A stretch of DNA of 64,000 nt from an uncultured Flavobacteriaceae bacterium (GCA_947494715.1 CANLWG010000018.1:1-64000); one strand, 5' to 3'. Counted from the stretch's first letter, positions 33,595 to 43,740 are shown. Numbers and translations: made by a program. Notes: a model not told the origin generated them from the sequence alone.

Positions 33595-35910
33595 TCAGTT
33601 CTTTTTTCCGTATCCGTAGCTATATTGTTTTGAATCTTTGGGATTTACATCATTGAGCACGTAGGCCATATTGGTGAGTTTCCCTTTATAATGTAGTTCC
33701 TTGGAAAAATTCAAAAGCCTTTTATCCGTAAGTCCGGCTCGTACCACGAATAGGGTAACATCCGCATATTTGGAAATGAGTAGCGTATCGGCCACCAACA
33801 TGGTAGGGGCCGTATCCACAATGATATAATCATAGACTTCTTTGGCAGAACTGATAAAAGTTTCAAAACCTTCATCGGACAGCAGTTGAGGTGCATTGGG
33901 GGGAACAGGTCCGCTTAGGCACACCTTATGGTATCTGTTCTTTTCCAGTCCGGGATATACAAATTCATTCCAGTGAATCCCAGAATCCTTCAAGTAATCC
34001 GCCAATCCTTTGGTATTTTTACCCATACCAAAATAATCATACATTTTTGGATTTCGTAGATCGGCATCCAAGAGCAGTACTTTCTTGTTCAAACTGGCAT
34101 AGGCCACGGATAGGTTATAGGCCAATAAGCTTTTCCCTTCGTCTCCTACTGAAGAGGTCACATAAATCACTTTACCCCCTTGTACTTTGGATTTCGGCAA
34201 AAAATAATTGACGTTGGTGGCCAAGATTCGAAATGACTCGGCTAAAATAGATCGGTCGTGGGCGTCATGAAATTTTTTGACCTTCCGCAAATGGGGAATT
34301 TCACCCAAAAGTGAAATTTCCGAAGTGGCGAGTTCCATATCCGAACTTCCTTCTATTTTGCTGTTCGCAGAGAATTTAACGAACAATACGGCAAAGGGCA
34401 GAACCAGGCCCATAAGCAAACCTATGGGGTAAACAATTCTTTTTTTGGGGGATAAGGGTTCATTACTGGTCAAGGCATAATCCACCACCTTTATGGAGGG
34501 TGCCGTGGTGGCATAATTCATGGCGGCCTCCTCACGTTTTTGCAAGAGCAACAAAAAGAGGTTTTCCTTAATACTTTGTTGCCGCTCTATGGCTCGTAAG
34601 GTCTTTTCCTTTTCGGGAAGTCGGGAAAACATACTGTTGGCCTGACTTTTTTCCCGATTCAATTGGCGCAAGGATAATTTTAATTGGGTCTGATATACAT
34701 TTAACGACCGTAGGATATTTACCTTTAGATTTTCCAATTGGCCGGAGAGCGTTACCAGGGTAGGATGATTGTCTCCTACCGTGCTGATCAATTTTTCGCG
34801 CTCTATGGCCATTTCATTATACTCCGCCACCAAAGAGTTGATTCCACTATTTTCCAATCCCACATCCACGGGCAGCAGCCCATAGGCCGATTGTCCCAGT
34901 ACCGCATTTTTGAGCAAGGCCGCCAACGAGATCTGGGTTTCCAAGTTGGTCACCTCATCCTGTGCCACGGCTTTTCGTTGTAGGGAAAAATCTACATCAG
35001 ATTCAATGTAGGACAGGTTGTTCAGCCGCTTAAAATCCTCTTTGCCCACTTCAATGGAATCTAGCTCCCCGGATAAATAGGCAAAACGTTCGTCTATAAA
35101 TTCCAGGGTGCGTTTGGAGACCAACTGCCGGTCTATGATACCGTCCTGATTAAACTTATTGATCAATTCGTTGATAACGGTTTCCGATCGCTCTGGACTT
35201 TGCCCCTTTATAGAAAGGGAGAGCACTTCGCTCTTTTTATCGGTTGGTTGTACCTGCAATTTTTCGGACAGAGCAAATACTGCATCCTTGACGGACTTGA
35301 GGACCACCCTAAATTGTATCCCCTCATAGGCAATGGGTTGGGCATTTTCCAAAAAGGTAATATTAAAGGGGAGCTGTGCGGGTATGGTATCCTTCTCCGT
35401 TAAGCTAACTACCGTAGTCGCCCCGTCTATATTGGTAATTCGTGCTTCAAAGGCGTCCAAGCTAATGTCATAGACCCGGGGTTGCCCTATGCTGTCCTCG
35501 GCAATCAATTTGGTAATGGCAAAAGGGGGATTCCAAATTTCCGTCGTCTTTATATTTCCCTTATGAAAATAGGACACATCTAGATTTAGGGCCTCTACCA
35601 CCTGTCTTAGAATGCGGTAGGACTTTAAAATCTGGATTTCGTTATCCAAGTTGATTCCTGAATTTCCGCTGAGCAGGGCCATGGGGTCTACCGTAATATC
35701 CATTTCCTTGGCCTCGTCAATAATCTTGATTTTGGCTGAGGATTCGTAGACTATGGGCGCGTAGCGCATATAGGCATAAGCCCCTCCTAGGCAAATCAAA
35801 ATGCCCAGTACAAACCAGGGCCAATAGCGAAGATATTTTTGGGCCACCTCCCAAAGGTTGACAGATTCCTCTGCTTCGTCATAGTCCAAACTGAAGGGTG
35901 ATTCCGCCAT
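33595..35910 (-). CDS. Wzc-type polysaccharide co-polymerase / BY-kinase
   Basis: Inner-membrane protein controlling chain length and export of exopolysaccharide, with a cytoplasmic tyrosine autokinase. The ATG at 35910 (MAESPFSLDYDEAEE) is preferred over a 24-residue longer frame. A Wzz domain with membrane segment WPWFVLGILICLGGAYAYM opens, followed by a long coiled-coil periplasmic part and a second membrane segment (IVYPIGLLMGLVLPFAVLFV). The kinase has Walker A SSVGDEGKSLLAYN, Walker A' LLLDADLRNP and Walker B YDYIIVDTAP. The C-terminal tyrosine cluster is short (YSYGYGKKN). It is the distal gene of the polysaccharide locus; no Wza-type exporter or phosphatase is next to it. Confidence 0.9.
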   Translation of the reverse strand: MAESPFSLDYDEAEESVNLWEVAQKYLRYWPWFVLGILICLGGAYAYMRYAPIVYESSAKIKIIDEAKEMDITVDPMALLSGNSGINLDNEIQILKSYRILRQVVEALNLDVSYFHKGNIKTTEIWNPPFAITKLIAEDSIGQPRVYDISLDAFEARITNIDGATTVVSLTEKDTIPAQLPFNITFLENAQPIAYEGIQFRVVLKSVKDAVFALSEKLQVQPTDKKSEVLSLSIKGQSPERSETVINELINKFNQDGIIDRQLVSKRTLEFIDERFAYLSGELDSIEVGKEDFKRLNNLSYIESDVDFSLQRKAVAQDEVTNLETQISLAALLKNAVLGQSAYGLLPVDVGLENSGINSLVAEYNEMAIEREKLISTVGDNHPTLVTLSGQLENLKVNILRSLNVYQTQLKLSLRQLNREKSQANSMFSRLPEKEKTLRAIERQQSIKENLFLLLLQKREEAAMNYATTAPSIKVVDYALTSNEPLSPKKRIVYPIGLLMGLVLPFAVLFVKFSANSKIEGSSDMELATSEISLLGEIPHLRKVKKFHDAHDRSILAESFRILATNVNYFLPKSKVQGGKVIYVTSSVGDEGKSLLAYNLSVAYASLNKKVLLLDADLRNPKMYDYFGMGKNTKGLADYLKDSGIHWNEFVYPGLEKNRYHKVCLSGPVPPNAPQLLSDEGFETFISSAKEVYDYIIVDTAPTMLVADTLLISKYADVTLFVVRAGLTDKRLLNFSKELHYKGKLTNMAYVLNDVNPKDSKQYSYGYGKKN

Positions 35911-36123
35911 GCGTTTTTTCCGATTAAAAATGTGGGGTAAAAATACGGAAACAATCTTGAAAAGACAGCCTAGGATGGGCATTTCCAGACCAAAATACCT
36001 TACCGTTCATCGATAGTGCCCCATGGGTCCTGGGGTTTGGCATTCCATAGATTTTTGTTGAAGCGAGCGCCCTCCTTTTTCAAGGCAACAAAAGTAGGTA
36101 GTCAAGAATGAATAGTGCCGTTT

Positions 36124-37098
36124 TTACGGCTCAACCTCCTTCTGAAGGTAATCTGCAATAACTCCGGCGATTAGCTCCCTACCATAATCGTTCCAATGTT
36201 TATCATAGACCAGGGTCACCGGAGCCTTGGCCTTTTGGAAGGCTGTCGAAAAATCAAGATACCGTATGTTGTTTTCGTCGCAAAAGTCCAAAAACCGCCC
36301 ATCGGTAACGCGACTATCCAATAGGAGCATGGTTTTTTCGGTGTCCCAACCATAGGTAGTTATCAACTTCCTAAAATTCTCAATACGTTCTGCTACCGAA
36401 CTTACTACAATTTCCGGAACAGCCACTCCCCTTTTGTCTATTCCCCTCGTGAAGTTCAACCCTTGCCAAATGGCACCGGCAACATTTTTTATGGGCAAAG
36501 TCATACCATAATTGGAGCCATAGACCCAAAGTTTGCAATTTTCCCGAATCCTAAAGGGTAGGGTCTTCAGCATCCGAACCAATTCGTAATCTGCCCGATG
36601 TTTACGGGAATCAAAGTCGTTTTTAAATTTCATATATAGGATGACCTTATCTATTTTGTCAAACCGATTCCCATAAGCATCTACCAGATGCATTTGATAA
36701 GCCATTGTAGCACCTGTATATCCGTATTCAAAGACTTCCACCTTGGGCAAGCGGTCTTCTATCTTTTTCCCCAGTGAATTGTCATAATCCTGGTGAAAAC
36801 CCTCAATAAAGGAATCCCCGACCAAGGCCACTTCATACTTGTCCTTGCTGGGTTCAAACTCTCGATAGGAATTAAATCCGGAGCCATTGATGGAAAAATG
36901 GGTAAAGTGCTGCCTGCGATTGCCCTTTACATAATGCCCCGTGCTTCCGGGTACTCGTTTCTCCACCCCAAATTCATCGATCATTTTTGGGGGATCGTCC
37001 GCATGCAGGTGAAAAGCCCGAACCAAAAGTTCCAGAGCCAACAGGATTAGGCCCAAATACAATACCGATTTCAGGACAAACTTTTTCATTCCCGTCAA
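36124..37098 (-). CDS. SGNH-fold protein, partner of MBOAT acyltransferase
   Basis: 324 residues with an N-terminal membrane anchor (VLKSVLYLGLILLALELLVRAF) and an extracytoplasmic SGNH domain: GDS motif at 94-96 (VALVGDSFIEGF) and terminal DKHWNDYGRELI with the D-x-x-H pair. Its ATG overlaps the stop of the MBOAT gene (ATGA), so the two are translationally coupled. In alginate-type systems such pairs O-acetylate the polysaccharide: MBOAT brings the acyl group across the membrane and the SGNH protein transfers it. The same role for this exopolysaccharide is inferred. Confidence 0.8.
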   Translation of the reverse strand: MTGMKKFVLKSVLYLGLILLALELLVRAFHLHADDPPKMIDEFGVEKRVPGSTGHYVKGNRRQHFTHFSINGSGFNSYREFEPSKDKYEVALVGDSFIEGFHQDYDNSLGKKIEDRLPKVEVFEYGYTGATMAYQMHLVDAYGNRFDKIDKVILYMKFKNDFDSRKHRADYELVRMLKTLPFRIRENCKLWVYGSNYGMTLPIKNVAGAIWQGLNFTRGIDKRGVAVPEIVVSSVAERIENFRKLITTYGWDTEKTMLLLDSRVTDGRFLDFCDENNIRYLDFSTAFQKAKAPVTLVYDKHWNDYGRELIAGVIADYLQKEVEP

Positions 37099-38549
37099 AA
37101 TTGAAAATAAATAAAGGAGCGGTTTACCCCATCGTCATAAAACAACAACATGGCAAAAATAACCAATACGTAAAGGACAAACCGAATCACCGGGGATTTA
37201 AAATGAAACGGATTCCGTTCATTTTTGCGGATCCTGTACTCATATACCACAAAAAGCAGCATCAGTACATAATAATCGATCATACGGTACCCCACGGGAT
37301 GGGTATAGGCCGCTATCCGAACATCGGTAAAGATTCCCTGGATATAGCCAAAGGCGTCCGTAAGGGTGGGGGATCGGAAAAAAATCCGGGAAAAGGTCAC
37401 TAGGCCAAAGGTCAGCAATACTTGGCCTATTTCCTTTACTGAAGGCAAAAAGGAGTTTTGTCCAATAACACTTTCCATATAGATCCGATTCCGTTTCAAT
37501 AAAAAAACCGGGATAAACAGAAGCGCATGAAAACCGCCCCAAAAAACAAAAGTCCAATTGGCGCCATGCCAAAGCCCGCTTACCAGAAAAACCACGGCAA
37601 TATTGAAAACCGCCCGCCGTTTGCTCACCCGGGAACCTCCCAAGGGGATATATACATAATGCCGAAACCAAGTAGAGAGCGATACATGCCAGCGTTGCCA
37701 ATATTCCGCCACATTTCTTGAAAAATGGGGAAATCGAAAATTGGACATCAACTCTATTCCAAAAAGTTTGGCGGTACCAATGGCAATATCCGAATAGCCG
37801 CTAAAGTCCCCATAGACCTGAAAGCTAAACATGACCACGCCTAAAATCAGCGTAGAACTTGGATAGGTACCATAATGGGCAAAGATATCATCCACCATGG
37901 GTGCCAGGGAATCCGCAATGACCAACTTTTTGAACAGGCCCCATAAGATAAGTTTAAGTCCATCGGCGGCCTGGGTATAGTGAAACTTCCTGGACCGTTC
38001 TATTTGGTGCAACAGGTTGGATGCCCGTTCTATGGGCCCGGCCACCAATTGTGGAAAAAAGGAGACGAAGGCCGCAAAGGCCACAAAATTGGTCGTGGGT
38101 TTTAATCTGCGATAATAGATATCAAAGGAATAGGACAAGGTCTGAAAGGTGTAGAAGGATATCCCTACTGGTAAAATGATGTTCAAGGTATAGCTACTTT
38201 CCGGGGTATACCCTAGGGCCTGAAGGCCATCCACAAAGGAGTCCACAAAAAAATTGTAGTACTTAAAAAAACCCAACAGCCCCAAATTGGCCATGACACT
38301 TAGCATAAGCCAGGCCTTGGCCCTTCTACGATCGTCCAGATGCACATAAATGCGTTGGCCTACCACATAATCCACCACTGTACTAAAAGCGATCAACCCC
38401 AGGAAACGCCAGTCCCACCAGGCATAAAAGAGATAGGACGCACCAATTAAAAAGAGGTTTTGGGCTTTCGGGCGTATTTGGGTTATTCCCCAATAGCATA
38501 GGAATGCTATTGGTAGAAAAAGCGCGAACTGTACCGAGTTAAAAAGCAC
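37095..38549 (-). CDS. MBOAT family O-acyltransferase (AlgI-like)
   Basis: 484 residues with about eleven membrane segments. The MBOAT signature region is seen: GFSGYSDIAIGTAKLFG-type sequence (FQVYGDFSGYSDIAIGTAKL), FPHFSRNVAEYWQRWHVSLSTW and the catalytic-His motif VSGLWHGANWTFVFWGG near residues 320-340. AlgI-like proteins transfer acyl, usually acetyl, groups to the periplasmic face for polysaccharide modification. It overlaps the downstream SGNH gene by four bases. The 156 bases before the ATP-grasp gene's end are free of genes. Confidence 0.9.
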   Translation of the reverse strand: MLFNSVQFALFLPIAFLCYWGITQIRPKAQNLFLIGASYLFYAWWDWRFLGLIAFSTVVDYVVGQRIYVHLDDRRRAKAWLMLSVMANLGLLGFFKYYNFFVDSFVDGLQALGYTPESSYTLNIILPVGISFYTFQTLSYSFDIYYRRLKPTTNFVAFAAFVSFFPQLVAGPIERASNLLHQIERSRKFHYTQAADGLKLILWGLFKKLVIADSLAPMVDDIFAHYGTYPSSTLILGVVMFSFQVYGDFSGYSDIAIGTAKLFGIELMSNFRFPHFSRNVAEYWQRWHVSLSTWFRHYVYIPLGGSRVSKRRAVFNIAVVFLVSGLWHGANWTFVFWGGFHALLFIPVFLLKRNRIYMESVIGQNSFLPSVKEIGQVLLTFGLVTFSRIFFRSPTLTDAFGYIQGIFTDVRIAAYTHPVGYRMIDYYVLMLLFVVYEYRIRKNERNPFHFKSPVIRFVLYVLVIFAMLLFYDDGVNRSFIYFQF

Positions 38550-38705
38550 CTGGAAATTCTTTTTATCCTACTAAAAATTTACCAAGCTTTGTTGAGGGGG
38601 GTTTCCAAAACTTTCTTTTTTCCGAGCTGCAAATAAACCCAAATACCCTCGGTTTACCAATAAAAAGCAAAAAATTTGGATAAAAAACATTTTGGACTAG
38701 TTTGC

Positions 38706-39761
38706 TCAATTTTCTTTCCACAACTTTTCCCAACCCAAGTCAGCAAAACAGGGGCCTTGGGTAGCTTCGGAGTATTTGATATCGTTGTGGTAGCCATTCC
38801 ATTCCAAAATTTGCACCTGGCCTTTTGAATCTATAGTCAGGTCCCAGCCTATGCTTCCTATATAAGGTACCCTACTATGCAATTCTATACATAGGGCCAC
38901 AGCCGTATTAAAATAGGGAATGGTTTTATTCTTAAAGGCTATTTGGGTATCTGGATGGTTATGGGTGGACGTCCAATCATTTAAATGGCCGTATTCAGCA
39001 AGCTTACCAGAAACTATGTCTATGCCTACCTTCACTTGAGATTCGGATTTCACATGGGTTTCTCCCAATCGTCCCATTCTCAAGTAGGCCGCCCTAATAG
39101 AAGCCTTTTGGCTCAAGTCCATCACCGTTGTTAAACGTATAGTGGCCGTAGCTGCCGTCCCAAAATCATTAAAAAATGAATGATGCCTTATATGCTTTTG
39201 AAATACCCCATTACCGAATTTCGCAATATGCTCAACCTTAAAATTTTTCTTTTGAATCAAATAAACCCCTTTACCTTGAAACGATTGATCTCTTTTGAAG
39301 ACGATTTGGTCACTTTCAAAAAAAATAACTTCACGTAGTCCTTCAGAGCTTAAAATCTGTAAATCTTTGGAAAGCCATCGACCGTTAACGTAATAGGCCA
39401 AATCGGGAAATCGCTTTGTTTCAAAATAAGAATTGCCGTGAAGTTTCGCAAACGATAATCTTCCATAGTCACCTTGTATTTTAGGTGCTACGACCTGTCC
39501 GTAATAATTATCCGGAATCCAGCCTTCTTTAAAGGTCCCCTTTAATGCGGAATACACATACAGCCAGGGTGCATATATCTTAGACCCCAGTACTTCACAA
39601 GCATAGGAATCTGCATGTTTTATGATTTTTTTGTTTGTTTTACCTTTTTCCCATTCAATGGTTTTAAGCGCACCCTTCGCCAACTTTCTATGGATTAGAT
39701 GAAAGCGCATGACATTCAATGTAGCCATAGATTTCTTTGCGAGTGCACTGATTCTTTTCAT
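38706..39761 (-). CDS. ATP-grasp protein, sugar-transfer-associated type
   Basis: 351 residues, cytoplasmic. Motifs of the ATP-grasp fold typical of the family found in polysaccharide loci: the phosphate-loop Lys in VFKRDQSFQGKGVYLI, the adenine-side QKHIRHHSFFNDFG, RLTTVM, and the metal-binding SIGWDLTIDSKGQVQILEWNG with Glu and Asn near the C-terminus (only the pattern is meant). These enzymes join a carboxylate to an amine or thiol through an acyl phosphate; the exact substrate in the polysaccharide pathway is unknown. Its start faces the divergent SGNH gene at 39938. Confidence 0.75.
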   Translation of the reverse strand: MKRISALAKKSMATLNVMRFHLIHRKLAKGALKTIEWEKGKTNKKIIKHADSYACEVLGSKIYAPWLYVYSALKGTFKEGWIPDNYYGQVVAPKIQGDYGRLSFAKLHGNSYFETKRFPDLAYYVNGRWLSKDLQILSSEGLREVIFFESDQIVFKRDQSFQGKGVYLIQKKNFKVEHIAKFGNGVFQKHIRHHSFFNDFGTAATATIRLTTVMDLSQKASIRAAYLRMGRLGETHVKSESQVKVGIDIVSGKLAEYGHLNDWTSTHNHPDTQIAFKNKTIPYFNTAVALCIELHSRVPYIGSIGWDLTIDSKGQVQILEWNGYHNDIKYSEATQGPCFADLGWEKLWKEN

Positions 39762-39937
39762 TTTTTTAATTTAGGCAACAAGATATAATATCTATACTTC
39801 AAGGCAGCACCTGTTGCAATAAATTGGTAATTGTTCATTTAGCCACAAGAATTTTCAATAATTCAATCCTATTTTTGTGGCTACAGCTCTTATCAAGAGT
39901 AAATTACCTGAATTAATTAAAAAGCCGTAAGATAGCA

Positions 39938-40861
39938 ATGAAAAAAAAGTTGTTTTTTGTATTATTCGCAATAATCTTCGTTATAGGAATGGAGTTGTTT
40001 TTAAGAATCTATTTTGGTTTTTGCGACACCGTCCTTATCCAAGAAGATTTGGATTTGGAATATATAGCACAACCAAACCAAGAACGTTTTCGGTTTAGAA
40101 ATCACATAGAATATAATTCTAAATCCATGAGAAGCGAAGTGTTGGATTCTACGGCGGTCAAAATTTTGGGATTCGGAGATTCGGTCATTAATGGTGGTGT
40201 CCAAACCGATCAGGATTCCTTGGCCACTTCCCTTTTATCTAAAGGTTTATCCAAACGCTATGGAGAAAAAGTCCAGTTTCTAAATATTTCTGCAGGAAGC
40301 TGGGGTCCTGATAATTGTTACGCATATCTGCAAAAACATGGTGATTTTGGAGCTAAGTCGATTTATCTCTTTGTTAGTTCACATGATGCATATGACAACA
40401 TGAATTTTGAAAAAATCGTTGATGTAAACAAAAGTTTTCCGAGCAAACAATATATATCTGCTTTATATGAATTAGTGGATAGGTATTTATATCCTAGACT
40501 AAAAAGCTTGATACGGGAGACAAGTTCAAAGAATACTAATTTGGGAATAAATAAAAATGAAGATGATAGTACATTCAATACAGGATTTATACCCTTTCTT
40601 GCCTACTCAAAAAATAGAAATATTCCCTTAACCATATACCTTCATGCAGATAAGGAAGAATTGAATATGGGCTCCTACAACGAACAGGGACAGGAAATAA
40701 TAGGGTTTGCCAAAGCAAATGGGATAAATCTTATCATGGACTTAGAAAATGGTCTTGACCAATCTCATTTTCGCGACAAAATACATCTGAATTCTAGAGG
40801 ACAACACAAAATGGCGAAAATTATTTTAGATAATTGGTCACGTTCGGTCAAGGGATATTGA
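39938..40861 (+). CDS. Membrane-anchored SGNH/GDSL-family hydrolase-like protein
   Basis: 307 residues, the only plus-strand gene within the polysaccharide locus. An N-terminal membrane anchor (KLFFVLFAIIFVIGMELFL) precedes an SGNH domain: GDS with Ser 82 in KILGFGDSVINGG, Gly block NISAGSWGPDN, a YLFVSSHDAYDNM segment in place of the usual Asn block, and the D-x-x-H pair in RDKIHLNSRGQ. Likely acts on O-acyl groups of the polysaccharide in the periplasm, as esterase or transferase. It resembles the SGNH protein at 36124 in design but not closely in sequence. Confidence 0.75.
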   Translation: MKKKLFFVLFAIIFVIGMELFLRIYFGFCDTVLIQEDLDLEYIAQPNQERFRFRNHIEYNSKSMRSEVLDSTAVKILGFGDSVINGGVQTDQDSLATSLLSKGLSKRYGEKVQFLNISAGSWGPDNCYAYLQKHGDFGAKSIYLFVSSHDAYDNMNFEKIVDVNKSFPSKQYISALYELVDRYLYPRLKSLIRETSSKNTNLGINKNEDDSTFNTGFIPFLAYSKNRNIPLTIYLHADKEELNMGSYNEQGQEIIGFAKANGINLIMDLENGLDQSHFRDKIHLNSRGQHKMAKIILDNWSRSVKGY

Positions 40862-40880
40862 ACAGCCCCACTTTCAATCG

Positions 40881-41639
40881 TTAAGAACCTTTGATAAATT
40901 GCGGAATCTTGGAAATATTCTTCAAAAAAAGTGTTTTTAATGGATAGGGCAATCCATTGGATTTTATCGCGCGGTAATCATCTCTGGATTTTTGAAGTAT
41001 ATTTCTTATACTTCTGTTACTCGTGCCGCCTGCACGCATTTTGGTGATTACCTCGGGCAAGTAAGAGAATCGTAATGTATTATCACTTAACACACGTAGC
41101 ATAAAATCATAGTCGGCCGCAATTTTATATGATAAATCAAATTCTCCATGTTTGATGTATACCTCTTTTTTCAAGAACAAAGTAGGGTGAGCAGGCATCC
41201 AGCCCTGGTCTAAAAATCGTGGATGAAACTCACAACTTTTCCAAAAACGGATAACCTTATCCGTTTTTTCTTTGTCCACGTAAAGAAGGTCACCATAAAC
41301 CCCATCTACATCCTCATTTTCAAATCGTTCCATGACTGCAGAAATTATACTTCTATTTGCTAGGAAATCATCGGAATGTACAAAGCCAATAATGTCTCCC
41401 GTAGCCATGGCCACACCTTTATTTAATGCATCGTAGATGCCCTTATCGGGTTCCGAGCGCCACTTTATATTGTTATACCGGGCATGCATATTCTTTAGGA
41501 GAGACACGGTGTCATCCCTGGAACCTCCGTCTACGAGGACATACTCCAATTCTGGATAATCCTGTTCCAAGACAGATTGCATACACTTTTCCAAAGTAGA
41601 TACACTATTGTAGGTTACGGTAATGATAGAAAGCTTCAT
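40881..41639 (-). CDS. Family 2 glycosyltransferase
   Basis: 252 residues, a compact GT-A enzyme. Motifs: SIITVTYNSVSTLEKCMQSV, VLVDGGSRDDTVSLL, GIYDALNKGVAMATGDIIGF and the DxD-like HSDDFLANRSI, followed by the acceptor region GWMPAHPTLFLKKEVY. This arrangement is that of WcaA/WcaE-like enzymes of exopolysaccharide synthesis. It adds one sugar to the lipid-linked repeat unit at the cytoplasmic face. It converges with the SGNH gene (20 bases apart). Confidence 0.88.
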   Translation of the reverse strand: MKLSIITVTYNSVSTLEKCMQSVLEQDYPELEYVLVDGGSRDDTVSLLKNMHARYNNIKWRSEPDKGIYDALNKGVAMATGDIIGFVHSDDFLANRSIISAVMERFENEDVDGVYGDLLYVDKEKTDKVIRFWKSCEFHPRFLDQGWMPAHPTLFLKKEVYIKHGEFDLSYKIAADYDFMLRVLSDNTLRFSYLPEVITKMRAGGTSNRSIRNILQKSRDDYRAIKSNGLPYPLKTLFLKNISKIPQFIKGS

Positions 41640-41727
41640 GCTTATGACTTTTTATAGTTCGCTTATATCCCAAAACAAACCTCTTTTTTAAAGACAAACT
41701 CTTTTCCTTGGAAATTAATATTAAATA

Positions 41728-42276
41728 TTACTCTACTTTTCTTTCCCGTATATTCTTAGCGGGATTGCCCTGATAGATACCATAGGCCTCCAAATCAGTA
41801 TGAGCTATTGATCCTACACTCAAAACCGCATGACTTTTGCAGGTTACACCTGGACAGACCACAGCTTTTGCCCCAATCCAAACCCCCTCTTCCAGGGTAA
41901 TAGGCTTCACCATCAAGTCAAAAGTGGTTTTTTTATAGTCATGGTTTCCGCAGAGCAACATGGCCCCTTGGGAAATGCATACATTATTGCCCAAGCTTAC
42001 ATTCGTTAAATTATCAATCCAAACATGCTCCCCAATCCAACAATGATTTCCTATCTGGAGCAACCAAGGATATTTAATTGATACATTGGGCTTAAAAACA
42101 ACATTTTTGCCAACCTTGGATCCAAATAAAATCAATAATCCTCTTTTAAACCTTTGTGAGAAAGGTAATGCATTCTTAAAAAAAAGGATATTGCAGAGAT
42201 ACCAAACAAAAATCTTGAATTTATTGCCGGGTTTATACCTTGAGTTATCAAACGAGGATAAATCAATTTTTTGCAT
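41728..42276 (-). CDS. WcaF-like hexapeptide acetyltransferase
   Basis: 182 residues with left-handed beta-helix repeats (VGKNVVFKPNVSIKYP, IGNHCWIGEHVWIDNLTNV, LGNNVCISQGAMLLCGNHD, LEEGVWIGAKAVVCPGVTC) and the terminal GNPAK motif. The N-terminal SFDNSRYKPG matches the WcaF family of colanic-acid acetyltransferases. It would O-acetylate a sugar of the repeat unit in the cytoplasm, using acetyl-CoA, before flipping. This acetylation is independent of the MBOAT/SGNH pair, which acts outside. Confidence 0.85.
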   Translation of the reverse strand: MQKIDLSSFDNSRYKPGNKFKIFVWYLCNILFFKNALPFSQRFKRGLLILFGSKVGKNVVFKPNVSIKYPWLLQIGNHCWIGEHVWIDNLTNVSLGNNVCISQGAMLLCGNHDYKKTTFDLMVKPITLEEGVWIGAKAVVCPGVTCKSHAVLSVGSIAHTDLEAYGIYQGNPAKNIRERKVE

Positions 42277-42363
42277 GATGGTCTAAATAGCCTATGGTTC
42301 TCTTATACTAATGATTTTAACGAAAAAAATGTCGTTAAAGAATTGTCAAGTCGGCATATTTTT

Positions 42364-43692
42364 TTATTTGAGATGATTAACTATTAATCGGGTTTTACCG
42401 CCTATTTTTACAATTTTATCTACCATTCTTGGGGTAATCGGAATTTCATTTTTTACTTTTAATCTAAGTTTGAATATTACTTCTACTATAATCGATTCTA
42501 TGTTTTTTCTTTTTAGAGGAACATAAATCAATTCAACTGTGTAGTCTTCTTGTTGTACAATCTGGAAATATTTTATACTGTTGGGATAACTATCAAAAAT
42601 CTTAGTAAGGTAATCACCATATACCATTAACCCTGATGGGGTGACTACAACATCAGGTTTCCTTCCGCATACTTGCTCCATTAGTGGTAACTGAACACCA
42701 CATGTACATTCACGGTCCAGCAGCCTCCCAAAATCCCCTATTTCGTATCTTATAATAGGAAAAGTATAATTATATAAGTCGGTCAAGACCAATTTTCCTA
42801 GAGTATTAGGGGGGACCGGATGGTTGTCATCATCCAAACATTCAACATGGACCATATCTTTCATGATATGTAACCCATTTTGCTTATCACATTCCGCAGA
42901 TATCCCCATAACTTCGGTACTGCCATACTGGTCATATACTGGAGCACCAAAAACATCCTCCATTAATAACCGTTGATTTTGTGTTAAGGGTCCAGAAGTT
43001 ACCCATACCGCTGTAGGCGAATGTATTCCTAAGTTACTTTCCTTCAAAAAAAGTGCAAACTCATAAACCACATCCGTGTAGCCTTGCAGCAATGCTGGTT
43101 TTATCTTATTGAAAGACTTTAAAAATTCTTTTGTGTTTTTTTCGCTCATATCTGCACCCGCCAAAAAGATACGCTTTGTGGGCCACCATAAAAGTGTATT
43201 GAATATTTTTTTAAACAAAGTTCTCGGATACCTGTAAATAAAAGCTTTATTATCATACGGATTTATACCCCACCATTTTAAAAGACGCCATTGGATTGGA
43301 GCTAGAGGAATACGTTTGTCGTGCAAAACGGATATCGGGGCTCCAGTGCTACCTGAAGTGGTTATTTTATAATATTTTCTTCTTGAGATATCATCTACCT
43401 TTATCGTTTCAAAGTTATCCCTTAATTCCTCACGAGAGGTTATAGGTAATTTTAAAAATTCCTTCTCTGTCCATGGCTTTTTGACATCAATATTATGAGC
43501 TAAGAATTTGTTTCGATAAAAGGGTGAATATTTTATTGCATGCTCAATCAGGGCAACTCTTTTGGAAAGGTTCTGATTTGATAAGCTGTTGGATTCTAAG
43601 GCATCCTGTGTCGCCAAATATGTATTGAACAATTTTGGTTTTAGATGCTTTATTTTCCATTCAAAAATAAACTTCTTTAGTGGTTCGGTCAT
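42364..43692 (-). CDS. CapK/phenylacetate-CoA ligase-like ANL superfamily protein
   Basis: 442 residues. ANL motifs: the adenylate loop KITTSGSTGAPISVLHD, YGSTEVMGISAEC in the middle and YEIGDFGRLLDRECTCG with VCGRKPD downstream. Members called CapK occur in many capsule and exopolysaccharide loci, with no firmly known reaction; activation of a carboxylic acid for attachment to a sugar is the usual proposal. Together with the acetyltransferase and ATP-grasp genes it suggests non-sugar substituents on the polymer. No signal peptide. Confidence 0.85.
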   Translation of the reverse strand: MTEPLKKFIFEWKIKHLKPKLFNTYLATQDALESNSLSNQNLSKRVALIEHAIKYSPFYRNKFLAHNIDVKKPWTEKEFLKLPITSREELRDNFETIKVDDISRRKYYKITTSGSTGAPISVLHDKRIPLAPIQWRLLKWWGINPYDNKAFIYRYPRTLFKKIFNTLLWWPTKRIFLAGADMSEKNTKEFLKSFNKIKPALLQGYTDVVYEFALFLKESNLGIHSPTAVWVTSGPLTQNQRLLMEDVFGAPVYDQYGSTEVMGISAECDKQNGLHIMKDMVHVECLDDDNHPVPPNTLGKLVLTDLYNYTFPIIRYEIGDFGRLLDRECTCGVQLPLMEQVCGRKPDVVVTPSGLMVYGDYLTKIFDSYPNSIKYFQIVQQEDYTVELIYVPLKRKNIESIIVEVIFKLRLKVKNEIPITPRMVDKIVKIGGKTRLIVNHLK

Positions 43693-43740
43693 TAAAAATC
43701 TTATTACATAGCAATAAAGCCGAAGATAATTCGCATAGCT

